From Photobacterium piscicola (GTDB taxonomy: Bacteria; Pseudomonadota; Gammaproteobacteria; Enterobacterales; Vibrionaceae): 64,000 nt of DNA. Both the position numbers and the translations under genes were made by a program. Positions within the stretch are counted from its first letter, which is position 1. The number at the start of each line of letters is the position of its first letter. This document shows positions 36,590-45,071 of the stretch, one piece after another. The stretch lies in contig NZ_FUZI01000001.1 of the NCBI RefSeq assembly GCF_900166965.1, positions 248,001 through 312,000 on the forward strand. The letters are read 5' to 3'. The notes below the pieces were generated by a model that was not told the origin of the DNA, ran no database searches, and was given only the letters and a program-made list of their open reading frames with translations.

Positions 36590-37908
36590 TTAAAGCATTG
36601 AAATATAACCTTCTTTTTTTTCTTGTTGGATTGATTTTCATATGGGGAGTATTAGTAGGCGCTTTGATGCTAAAGAATAAATATGAAGGTCGATTAACGA
36701 TTATTTTCCCATCGTCTCAATCAGATACACGATTAAAGTTATTAAGTATTGGTGAGATGACAACGAATAATAAATCTATTTTTTCTAATATGAAAATAGA
36801 TCCGAAAGAGACATATAAAGAAATTATTATGAGTAATGAGATGAGAGTTAATATTGCAGATGATCTTGATTTGACATTTTTTAATATACCGACACCGAAA
36901 ATTACTAATGTTCCTCAAACACCATTAATAAAAATTTCTATGGTTAGTGATCATAAGAAAAATTTGGTGTCTATGCTAAATTCTTTACTTTATAATTTAA
37001 ATAATAAAATAGAAAAAAAACGGAATAAGTATATTGAGTTTAGAAACATATCTAATCAAATAAAAATTGATAATTCTAAATTTAAAATAGATTTGTTAAC
37101 AGAGAAAATAAAAAACATTAGAGTTGAATATAATCTATTACATGATAATTCTAATGATTATTATTCTGAAAAATTATTTAAGCTTGATGATGTTTTACGT
37201 AATAAAAAAATAGAATTAATATCATTGAGGACGAAATTAGAGCAATTTGATAAAATATTGAAATTATCAGCAGAAGAAGCTTCTTTAGCATTATATATTA
37301 ATTCAGATTATATTTTAAAGCGACTGTATCAAGAAAGAGCAGAAGTATCATCAAAACTGTCATTATTAGCTGCCGTTAGTGGTGCGAATAATCCTGACTT
37401 GAAAAATATAAAAGAAGAATATCGCCAGTTAACAAATAATATAAATAATAGACTGTCTTTTTTAAATAAAGGCCTAAATGATAATAATACAAAAAGATTA
37501 ATTCTTAATATAGATATTGATGAGCGTTCTGAAATATTTAAAGTTTATGTGCTAAATAAAATAGAATATCAAACAGTAGTGAATGAATTTAATCAAATAG
37601 ATATTGAAATAAAAACATTAAAAAACACAGTAATAGAAATGTTAGATAAACAAAATCAATTAGAAATGCTAACAAAAAAATTAGAACTCCATGAGGCTAT
37701 ATACTTTTCAAAGTTAAGTAATGAACAGGCTTATATTGATGATGCAGAATATATTTATCCTGATATTCAATTATGGGAAGGTGCAAAAATAGTAAGCGAA
37801 AAAGGTAAATATACGCATATTATTATAATTGTTATTGGTATTATTACTTCTATTATTTGGGTTGTTATTTTATGTCTATTTTACAAGAAACAACATTTAA
37901 AAATCTAG
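36583..37908 (+). CDS. chain-length determinant (Wzz-like), no kinase domain
   Basis: 441-residue inner-membrane protein. TM1 is about residues 10-30 (LLFFLVGLIFIWGVLVGALM), a long periplasmic helical region with coiled-coil character follows (many Lys, Glu, Leu, Asn), and TM2 is about 412-434. The short cytoplasmic tail has no Walker motifs, so it is a Wzz-type copolymerase and not a full Wzc tyrosine kinase; no separate kinase or phosphatase gene is present here. Extremely AT-rich coding sequence. It overlaps wza by 7 bp and the polymerase gene by 37 bp. Confidence 0.78.
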   Translation: MVIKALKYNLLFFLVGLIFIWGVLVGALMLKNKYEGRLTIIFPSSQSDTRLKLLSIGEMTTNNKSIFSNMKIDPKETYKEIIMSNEMRVNIADDLDLTFFNIPTPKITNVPQTPLIKISMVSDHKKNLVSMLNSLLYNLNNKIEKKRNKYIEFRNISNQIKIDNSKFKIDLLTEKIKNIRVEYNLLHDNSNDYYSEKLFKLDDVLRNKKIELISLRTKLEQFDKILKLSAEEASLALYINSDYILKRLYQERAEVSSKLSLLAAVSGANNPDLKNIKEEYRQLTNNINNRLSFLNKGLNDNNTKRLILNIDIDERSEIFKVYVLNKIEYQTVVNEFNQIDIEIKTLKNTVIEMLDKQNQLEMLTKKLELHEAIYFSKLSNEQAYIDDAEYIYPDIQLWEGAKIVSEKGKYTHIIIIVIGIITSIIWVVILCLFYKKQHLKI

Positions 37909-39176
37909 ATGAAAGAATAATATACTTTACGATAATCCTCACTTATCCATTATATTTAATAGGTGGTTTATACTTAGTCGGCCCGATTTTAGCTTGGATT
38001 TTGCTGTATCGTTCTTTAGTTATTATTTTTAATGTTAAAATAAAAATACATCATTTATCAATTGCTTGGATTGTTTCTATCTTATTAATTGAAGTTGTTG
38101 TTGTTATTGGTTCATTGAATACTGGTCATAGTATATTAATGACAATAAAGTCAACAATTGGTTGGGCTAAAGGGTGGGCATTAATCGGGATATTTATATT
38201 TATAGGGTCGATTTTACCTATTAGATATTATATATTTCAAAGAGCTATAATAAATATATTGTGGCAAAGTTTATTAATATCACCTTTCCTTATTGTTGTC
38301 GCTTTTCTTAATTTCCCAACTTTACTCTATATATCACCATTGAAATTTTTTGGTGGTGGAGGTGAACAGTTTTTTAAAGTGTGGTTATATTGGAATGATT
38401 CAAATACAGGGTTACCTAGGTGGCAATTATTTGCACCTTGGTCTCCTGCATTAGCATTTTATGCGTTATTAGCATTGTCCATTATTTTACCTCGACCATC
38501 AGATAAAACAAAATATGTTGCATTATTTTCTGCGATTGTTTTAGTCCTCTTATCTGAATCGAGAGCTGGAATTGTCATATTACTGATGTTGATATTTATA
38601 TATGCAATTAGCTATTTTTTTGATGTGATATTTATTCTATTTATGATGCTTATTTGTTGTTTGTTGTTTGGTGTTTTTCTTAACGAAATAGTTGAAGGTG
38701 TTTCTGGTTTAGTGAATTATATTAATAGTATGCGATCAAAATCTAGTATGATAAGGCAAACATTAAATGATATTGGTTTGTATCGATGGTATAGCGAATC
38801 TTTTTGGTTCGGGCATGGGAATGTTGAACGAGGCCCTCATATTGTACAATTTATGCCAATAGGAAGTCATCATACATTTATTGGGTTATTATTCATAAAG
38901 GGAATAATAGGTTTGTTACTCTATGTTATTCCTTTAGTCGTAACTACTTTATATTTATTTATTAAGAGCTTTATACGGCGTGATTATTTGTCAGGATTTT
39001 TTGTTATTCTGATTTTTTTTATGTATTCATTTACTGAGAATATTGAGATTTTATCTTATTTGATGTGGCCGGGATGGCTATTTATTGGAATGACTTTACG
39101 AGCATGTTTTTATGATTGTCATTTTAATGAGATTGACTTTGAAGATAACGGCCAAGTGTTTGTTGTGCCAAAGTAA
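37872..39176 (+). CDS. O-antigen polymerase/ligase-like membrane protein (Wzy-like)
   Basis: 434-residue protein with about ten to twelve hydrophobic helices and one large loop (about residues 270-320) containing RQTLNDIGLYRWYSESFWFGHG, as in Wzy/WaaL proteins. ATG 37872 is chosen over a TTG at 37857. Given Wzx, Wza and Wzz homologues beside it, polymerase is more likely than ligase. The 5' end overlaps the Wzz-like gene by 37 bp and the 3' end overlaps the convergent glycosyltransferase gene by 53 bp. Confidence 0.8.
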   Translation: MSILQETTFKNLDERIIYFTIILTYPLYLIGGLYLVGPILAWILLYRSLVIIFNVKIKIHHLSIAWIVSILLIEVVVVIGSLNTGHSILMTIKSTIGWAKGWALIGIFIFIGSILPIRYYIFQRAIINILWQSLLISPFLIVVAFLNFPTLLYISPLKFFGGGGEQFFKVWLYWNDSNTGLPRWQLFAPWSPALAFYALLALSIILPRPSDKTKYVALFSAIVLVLLSESRAGIVILLMLIFIYAISYFFDVIFILFMMLICCLLFGVFLNEIVEGVSGLVNYINSMRSKSSMIRQTLNDIGLYRWYSESFWFGHGNVERGPHIVQFMPIGSHHTFIGLLFIKGIIGLLLYVIPLVVTTLYLFIKSFIRRDYLSGFFVILIFFMYSFTENIEILSYLMWPGWLFIGMTLRACFYDCHFNEIDFEDNGQVFVVPK

Positions 39177-40149
39177 ATATTCGAGAAAATATTATTTTTG
39201 GTAATATAACCAATAATATACTTGAACCTAGTGTCACGATAGTTCTAGTCGGCTCTTCAATTACTATTTTAGGATAAATTCGTATAGCTTTAAATATGTA
39301 GCAGATAGATTCTTTCTTTTTATTTTTTATTATAGCCCAGCGTGATATGTATCGTAATTGATAAGCGAGTGCTTTATGTCTATATTGTTTAATTAGATTA
39401 GGATTATAATTCCGCACTTTAGTATTCATTTTTAACCAATTCAAGAGCTGTTTTTTATAATCTGAAGACAAGCCCTGAACATTTATTCTATAAATTGTTA
39501 GTGGAAAAGCTAACCCTTTCATTTTTAGATTTGTAATAGTCGATAATCGCATCCAACATTCAACATCTTCAGATTGGGTTAATGATTCATCAAAAAATTG
39601 CATGTCAGCATGGTGATTTTGACAATAAAAGCCAATTTTTTTTAAGACAACTGTTTTAATCACGGCAGATGATCCATTACCTATAGGATTTCGGCAATAA
39701 AGATCACTAATTGTGATGTTATTTATTTTTGGCGTCTGCTGTAGGTTAATGGATTTATTATCCATGTTAATAAGCTTTGATTGGCTATAGCTCATAGAAA
39801 TAGTTGGGTTCAGTTGGTGTAAATAATAATGGGCCTTTAACTTATCTTTATGCCATAAATCATCGCCATCTAGAAAAGCGATAAATTGACCTTTAGCGTG
39901 ACGAATACCCGTATTTCTTGCACCACTTAAGCCTCGGTTTTCTTGCTCGATAAGTTGAAACCGCACATCTTTTTCTGCAAATTGTTTACATATATTAACG
40001 GAGTTATCTTTACTGCCATCGTTAATCATCAGCACCTCAAAATTTGAGAAGCTTTGCACTAATACCGATTTTAGGCTGTCACATAGATAATCCTCTACGT
40101 TATAGATCGGTATTACAATCGAAAAAAAAGGGGGATTAAAAGAAACCAT
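39124..40149 (-). CDS. family 2 glycosyltransferase
   Basis: 341-residue GT-A transferase. It begins FFSIVIPIYNVEDYLCDSL, then VLMINDGSKDNS, and has the metal-binding FLDGDDLWHKDKL near residue 90, with LSGARNTGIRHAKG before it. These are textbook GT2 motifs. I use ATG 40149, which has GGTGG six bases upstream; the frame is open to 40194. It overlaps the upstream cytidylyltransferase fusion gene by 14 bp and the convergent polymerase gene by 53 bp. The C terminus has a basic hydrophobic segment that may contact the membrane. Confidence 0.86.
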   Translation of the reverse strand: MVSFNPPFFSIVIPIYNVEDYLCDSLKSVLVQSFSNFEVLMINDGSKDNSVNICKQFAEKDVRFQLIEQENRGLSGARNTGIRHAKGQFIAFLDGDDLWHKDKLKAHYYLHQLNPTISMSYSQSKLINMDNKSINLQQTPKINNITISDLYCRNPIGNGSSAVIKTVVLKKIGFYCQNHHADMQFFDESLTQSEDVECWMRLSTITNLKMKGLAFPLTIYRINVQGLSSDYKKQLLNWLKMNTKVRNYNPNLIKQYRHKALAYQLRYISRWAIIKNKKKESICYIFKAIRIYPKIVIEEPTRTIVTLGSSILLVILPKIIFSRIFTLAQQTLGRYLQSQSH

Positions 40150-41431
40150 ATTTTGCCACCAATTCATCAACATGAATATCATTGGATATATCATTTAAAA
40201 TATGTCGCTCATTACGGGTAAGCGTAAGAGCACGTTCAATTACTTTTCTCTCAACGTGTCGGGGTACAACAACAATACCTTCATTATCAGCATAAATTAA
40301 ACAGTTAGGTTCAACAGTTACATTATCAAGCGTAATTGTTTTATTGAAATGTTCAACAACGGCTCTATTTTTAACATCTTGGCAGTTATAGCCTGTAGAA
40401 AAAACAGGATAATTGAGGTTTGCAACATTTTGGCTATCACGAGTTACGCCACCAACAATCGTGCCGATAGCACCAGAACGAATAGCGAGATTAGCATTCA
40501 ACTCACCAAAGTAGGCATAATCAGAAATTTCATTTTCAACCACAATAATGTCATTAGGAACAATATATTTATAGGTATTTAACGCGTTGTAGATTCCTGA
40601 TGGAGATTCATCTTGCTTTTTTTTGCGAAGCTTTAATGTTTTCGCACGACCAAAGATTTTAGTGGGTGTATAGGGTTTAAGAGTTGTAATTATTTGGTTT
40701 GGATAACCCAATTCATCTAATATGTCAGATAATATTGCGCTTGATATGGATGCTGAAATATTTTGTAGTAAGTGATTTTCTTTTTCTCGTATTCCTGCTG
40801 CGATGAGGTTGGCTAGTTGAAAATCTTCAGCCCAATTGACATCAATGGCTTCTATTGGTGTTGCGTATACAAGATAGGGGTTATCTCCGACGCGTCTTTT
40901 TAATGTAAGCGCATTGTCACGATACATAATATACATCCCCATAGTTTCTATGATCGTATCTGTAAGGTCGACACTATTGGGTATATGCTCAATATCATAA
41001 GCTGGACGATTATTATGCCATAAATATTGTTTTTCTTTTTTTACCATTACAGCACTGTCATAGTCAGGATTATTTATTAGTGTTTCTAAGGTATCTTCAA
41101 TCGTTTGAATTTCAATAAATGGGCTGGTGCATAAAATTTGTAAATAAATATCAGCATCAATATGTGAAACTTCATTTAAAAATAATGCATTACCATCAGT
41201 TGTGTTACTGGCTAACTGGCGCTCTCGTTTCATGATGTGGATAGGGAGCTCGTTAGCTATTTCTATAAACTCATCGCTATCAGTATCCAGCCATACCTCA
41301 TCAATAGATGGGCACTTTATTAGCTTCTCTAACATATTGATAAAAAGAGGTTTACCATCAAGCAATTGGCTGTTTTTTGATGGTATACGATCACTGTTAC
41401 CTTTTGCTGGAACAACGGCGACTATTTTCAT
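40136..41431 (-). CDS. fusion: NeuA/KdsB-type cytidylyltransferase and RraA/HMG-aldolase-like domain
   Basis: 431 residues. Residues 1 to about 225 are an acylneuraminate-type cytidylyltransferase: VAVVPAKGNSDRIPSKNSQ (CTP-binding loop with the usual Arg and Lys), LQILCTSPFI, and INVDWAED-like IDVNWAEDFQLA near 210. About 230-431 is an RraA-like fold: SAILSDILDELGY, GELNANLAIRSGAIGTIVGG, TRDSQN with Arg331-Asp332, and YADNEGIVVVPRHVE. Arg and Asp of the GxxRD motif are those needed for HMG/CHA-type pyruvate aldolases, so this part may be an enzyme and not an RNase E regulator (inference). The stop region of kpsF overlaps its start (ATGA). It suggests synthesis plus CMP activation of a keto-deoxy sugar acid. 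Confidence 0.83.
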   Translation of the reverse strand: MKIVAVVPAKGNSDRIPSKNSQLLDGKPLFINMLEKLIKCPSIDEVWLDTDSDEFIEIANELPIHIMKRERQLASNTTDGNALFLNEVSHIDADIYLQILCTSPFIEIQTIEDTLETLINNPDYDSAVMVKKEKQYLWHNNRPAYDIEHIPNSVDLTDTIIETMGMYIMYRDNALTLKRRVGDNPYLVYATPIEAIDVNWAEDFQLANLIAAGIREKENHLLQNISASISSAILSDILDELGYPNQIITTLKPYTPTKIFGRAKTLKLRKKKQDESPSGIYNALNTYKYIVPNDIIVVENEISDYAYFGELNANLAIRSGAIGTIVGGVTRDSQNVANLNYPVFSTGYNCQDVKNRAVVEHFNKTITLDNVTVEPNCLIYADNEGIVVVPRHVERKVIERALTLTRNERHILNDISNDIHVDELVAKYGFF

Positions 41432-42375
41432 ATTTTCTTCCTGTAAATACGAGTGTAAACACCTGATATATGCTGAGTGTTGTTATGATATACTATAACA
41501 ATAGTATTAATATTGTGTTGTTGCATTAGTTGTTCTGCATCATGTACCGTATGACTATCATCTAAAGTCACCGGATTAGCTGACATAATTTCTTTTGCTG
41601 GAATATGTTGCCAGTGCTCAGGGTTATGAGAGATAGCACGATTTAAATCCCCTTCAGTAATCAGACCTTGGAGTTGTTGCTGGCTACCGACGAGGACACA
41701 CCCTTGATGGCCGCATAATAATTGTGATAGCACTTGCTGTAGTGGAGTTGCTATATCAATAATAGGTACTGATTTTAATTGAGTTTTAATTGGCTTTAAG
41801 GCATGCAAACCAAGATTGCCATGTGGGTGATTATGAGCAAAAATATTTTTAGAAAAGGCATGATAGTTAGCGATTGCTATGGTGATAGCATCTCCCATCA
41901 CTAAGGCACAAGTTGTTGATGATGTCGGTAATATGTTGTGTGGATCGGCTTCTATTGATGATCCCGCAATAAGATTGAGATCTGCCTGCATAGCGACACT
42001 GTTGGAGTGATTCCGCGTTAACGTAACGATAGGAATATGGCGATGTTTTAGCTGTGATTGTAAGGCGAGGATTTCCGTTGTTTCGCCAGAGTTCGAGATT
42101 AAAAAAGCCAGATCATGATGATTTAAAGGACCTATATCGCCATGCATTGCCTCGCTCGCATGAAGATACGTAGCATTGATACCGAGACTTTTGATGGAAC
42201 TGGCGATTTTTTTTGCAATATGCCCCGATTTACCTATCCCGGCAAAGATTATTTGACCTGTCTGATGCTGAATCAATGTCGTCAGCGCTTCAGATTGAGT
42301 AGGCGTTAATTGGTGCTGCATATTTTGAAGTGCGCCAATTTGTAACGATATTGAATCAGAGATAAGTGAATGCAT
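41428..42375 (-). CDS. kpsF: KpsF/GutQ-family sugar-phosphate isomerase
   Basis: 315-residue SIS-domain isomerase with a C-terminal CBS pair, as in arabinose-5-phosphate isomerases that supply the KDO pathway. SIS motifs: FAGIGKSGHIAKKIASSIKS and ISNSGETTEI; CBS motifs: PLQQVLSQLLCGHQGCVLVG and KEIMSANPVTL. I use ATG 42375 (GAGG upstream), which gives the usual N terminus; the frame is open further to 42468 in a Leu/Ile-rich stretch without a ribosome site. It is first in a three-gene unit with the cytidylyltransferase fusion and a glycosyltransferase. As a housekeeping KdsD is expected elsewhere, this copy is probably dedicated to the locus polymer. Confidence 0.87.
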   Translation of the reverse strand: MHSLISDSISLQIGALQNMQHQLTPTQSEALTTLIQHQTGQIIFAGIGKSGHIAKKIASSIKSLGINATYLHASEAMHGDIGPLNHHDLAFLISNSGETTEILALQSQLKHRHIPIVTLTRNHSNSVAMQADLNLIAGSSIEADPHNILPTSSTTCALVMGDAITIAIANYHAFSKNIFAHNHPHGNLGLHALKPIKTQLKSVPIIDIATPLQQVLSQLLCGHQGCVLVGSQQQLQGLITEGDLNRAISHNPEHWQHIPAKEIMSANPVTLDDSHTVHDAEQLMQQHNINTIVIVYHNNTQHISGVYTRIYRKKI

Positions 42376-42699
42376 ATTATGTTTTGCCTCAAATTTGATT
42401 ATTATTCTTAAAAATAAGCAAATATTAAGCCAATAGCATAGTATTTTATTTGAGATATTGATTATCAATTGCTGATATATTGTCTCATTAAAGGGGCGGT
42501 TTCTATAAATAAGAGGTTTTATCTTATCTTTTATTTTGAATGTTTATTTTGCTTTGCTTTTTGCAAACGATATAGTAGATAACTATCATACTGATAATAT
42601 ATGTTATTTATAGATTTAAATTGCAGTAATAAAGGCAATACCTGGCAAACAATTATAATGGTAATAATTCAATGACAGATATTGACGTGGTATTGAAAA
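42376..42699. other. intergenic region upstream of kpsF
   Basis: About 320 bp, AT-rich, between the MATE gene stop and the kpsF start on the same strand. It must contain the promoter of the kpsF unit. No T-run terminator for the MATE gene and no convincing small open frame were found. Confidence 0.5.
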
Positions 42700-44088
42700 T
42701 TAAGGCTGAAGTGATAGTGGTTCAATATCAGTTGTATTTTTTCTGCATCGCTGGCGAATATCTAACCATAGCATAGGAATAACGATAAAGCTGAGTAGAA
42801 TCGTTGATAATGGCATCGATAACCAAACGCCTTTTACGCCAAGCCATTGTGGTAAAAAGTATAAAAAAGGAAGTTGTACTAGCATATTACTGACCGAAAT
42901 AGCTAACGCTTTGCCCGCTTTGTCGACGGACATAAAGTACACGGTTGCTAATACAATTAAGCCATCTAAGAACATAGCAAATAAGTGTAATTTAATACCC
43001 GCGATCGCTTCACCTGCAAGTGCTGGATTATCGCTATTGAATAACCCAATTAATGTACGAGGGAAACTATGCAGTAATGCGAACCATGTAATACCAGCAA
43101 TAATGGTAACTTTAATCGCTAAGTAAGCCGTTTTTTTGATATTTATCGGTTGTTTCGCACCATAATAATAGCTCACTGGTGGCTGCATACCCTCGGCAAT
43201 ACCTTCAGAGACTAAATAATATAAAGTCATCATATAGCCAACAATAGCAAATGCACCAACGGTCAGTTCTGTGCCATATTGCATAAACTGATAATTATGT
43301 AATGCAACAACAAAGCTAGCATAAAGGTACATAATTAATACAGATGAGCCAAGACTGATTATTTTCCAGCAGTGACTTAAGTGAATATTGATCATAGTGA
43401 AACGGATACGAAGGGGGGAATATGCCGAACAGAAATACACAATGCCGCCAATAACTGTAATGCTTTGTGCAATGATAGTTGCGATTGCTGCCCCTTTTAA
43501 TTGCCAGTTGAATACACCAATAAAGAGGTAATCTAAGCCTATATTTGTTAATGCGCCCGCAATTAATAAACTTGTGGCTATTTTGGGACTATCATCATTA
43601 CGTATTAACATTGGCATAGCGCCGGCAAAAATAGTAATAAATGCAGCCCATCCAAAGCTTTGCACATATTGTAAGGCTAATGCTTTGATATTGTGATTTG
43701 CACCTTGAATGGTTAATAATGATTCACCAAAATTAACAAATAATCCCAAAGCAATAACACTGACGATAGTAATCAAAAAGACAGCATGATCCAGTGCGCG
43801 TTGTGCATGTTGAGGGTTCTGTTCTCCTCGTGCAATTGAGATCAGTGTACCACTGCCGATACCAATCATTAGTCCTAAGCCGGATAGCAGATAAGTGATG
43901 GGCCATGCCATATTAATCGCCGCTAAGCCCTGATAACCGACATAGTGACCAACAAAAATACCATCAACTATTTGATATAGGCCCGTAACGAGCATTGCTG
44001 CAATTGATGGAATCGCATAACGCCAAAAATTTTGGCTGATAGTGAGGGATGGCGGTGGAGACTGAGCTAATTGCATAAGATATCTCAT
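42700..44088 (-). CDS. MATE-family exporter
   Basis: About 462-residue, twelve-helix MATE transporter. Two repeated six-helix halves are visible; the first begins RYAIPSIAAMLVTGLYQIVDG with FVGHYVGYQGLAAINM, a classic MATE start, and the second repeats near SVLIMYLYASFVVALHNYQF. MATE proteins exchange H+ or Na+ for drugs or metabolites. The frame is open to a TTG at 44130. I take ATG 44088 as the outer plausible start; ATG 44076 has GAGA upstream and may be the real one. It is divergent from a LysR gene, a common regulator-exporter pair. Confidence 0.87.
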   Translation of the reverse strand: MRYLMQLAQSPPPSLTISQNFWRYAIPSIAAMLVTGLYQIVDGIFVGHYVGYQGLAAINMAWPITYLLSGLGLMIGIGSGTLISIARGEQNPQHAQRALDHAVFLITIVSVIALGLFVNFGESLLTIQGANHNIKALALQYVQSFGWAAFITIFAGAMPMLIRNDDSPKIATSLLIAGALTNIGLDYLFIGVFNWQLKGAAIATIIAQSITVIGGIVYFCSAYSPLRIRFTMINIHLSHCWKIISLGSSVLIMYLYASFVVALHNYQFMQYGTELTVGAFAIVGYMMTLYYLVSEGIAEGMQPPVSYYYGAKQPINIKKTAYLAIKVTIIAGITWFALLHSFPRTLIGLFNSDNPALAGEAIAGIKLHLFAMFLDGLIVLATVYFMSVDKAGKALAISVSNMLVQLPFLYFLPQWLGVKGVWLSMPLSTILLSFIVIPMLWLDIRQRCRKNTTDIEPLSLQP

Positions 44089-44129
44089 TATATTGGTAGC
44101 GGTATTATCCTTGTTTCTTAGATTGTTCA

Positions 44130-44146
44130 AAGATAATATCTATCTT
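44130..44146. promoter_or_regulatory. small palindrome between MATE and LysR genes
   Basis: AAGATA (44130-44135) / TATCTT (44141-44146), five bases apart, in the short divergent gap. It could be the LysR site but the arms are only six bases. Confidence 0.35.
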
Positions 44147-44169
44147 ATTTTCGGATGGTTTAAACGGTT

Positions 44170-45054
44170 ATGGATTGGACATTAGATCAGCTCAATGCGT
44201 TTGTTATATCAGTAGAGCAGGGGTCGTTTTCAGGTGCTGCTCGGCGAATAGGCAAAGCACAATCACGCATAAGTACAGCGATCAGTAACCTCGAGGCAGA
44301 TTTAGGGTTTGATTTATTTGATCGAAGTGCACGCTTACCTGTATTAACGCTTGCAGGGGAGCAGATGTATGAAGAAGCTAAAGTAGTGTTAGCTCAATGT
44401 GATCGGTTGCAATCTCGTGCATTAACATTAACCAAAGGTGAGGAAGTATCACTCACTATTGCCATGGATGAAGCGACGCCGACAACCGTCTTTGAAGAAT
44501 TTTTTGAGCGCGTTGCTGCTAAATTTCCATTATTGAAATTGACGATTATTAGTGGTTCAAAAGATGATATAGCAAGTCAAGTTGATGATTTAACTGCTGA
44601 TTTGGGTATTTTATTTTTTAGTAAAACACTGCCTAATAGTTTAGAGTTTACGCCTATTTGTGAGTTTAATTCTTCACTTATTGTGGCTAAAAATCATCCC
44701 TTAGCAAAAGTATCTGCACCCACAATGCAACAACTCAGTCAATATCGACAATTACTTATCTGTGATCGAATGGGTTATTACCATACTGACGCTCTTTCTG
44801 CTAATTACTGGCATATTGATAGTTATTATTCAATTACAGCGTTTGTATTGAGGAATATGGGGTGGGCATTTGTTCCCGATCATGTGTTTAATTATTCAAT
44901 CTTTAAAGATGGTGTAGTGAGGTTATCGATTGAAAATATTCCAACCTCGCCTTGGATTGATATGGGGTTAGTAAAACGACGCGATCAAGGTAATGGTCCC
45001 GTGTTGCGTTGGATGTATCAAGAATTGAAGACAATGTTCGCCCAACATAACTAA
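44170..45054 (+). CDS. LysR-family regulator
   Basis: 294-residue LysR-type regulator: N-terminal winged HTH (LDQLNAFVISVEQGSFSGAAR, then KAQSRISTAISNLEADLG) and a C-terminal effector-binding fold (LTIAMDEATPTTVFEEF, DLGILFFSK). It is divergent from the MATE exporter gene and 17 bp before a PhoD-like gene, so it could control either. ATG 44170 starts the canonical MDWTLDQLNAF N terminus. Confidence 0.88.
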   Translation: MDWTLDQLNAFVISVEQGSFSGAARRIGKAQSRISTAISNLEADLGFDLFDRSARLPVLTLAGEQMYEEAKVVLAQCDRLQSRALTLTKGEEVSLTIAMDEATPTTVFEEFFERVAAKFPLLKLTIISGSKDDIASQVDDLTADLGILFFSKTLPNSLEFTPICEFNSSLIVAKNHPLAKVSAPTMQQLSQYRQLLICDRMGYYHTDALSANYWHIDSYYSITAFVLRNMGWAFVPDHVFNYSIFKDGVVRLSIENIPTSPWIDMGLVKRRDQGNGPVLRWMYQELKTMFAQHN

Positions 45055-45071
45055 TGAATTTATATTTGTAA

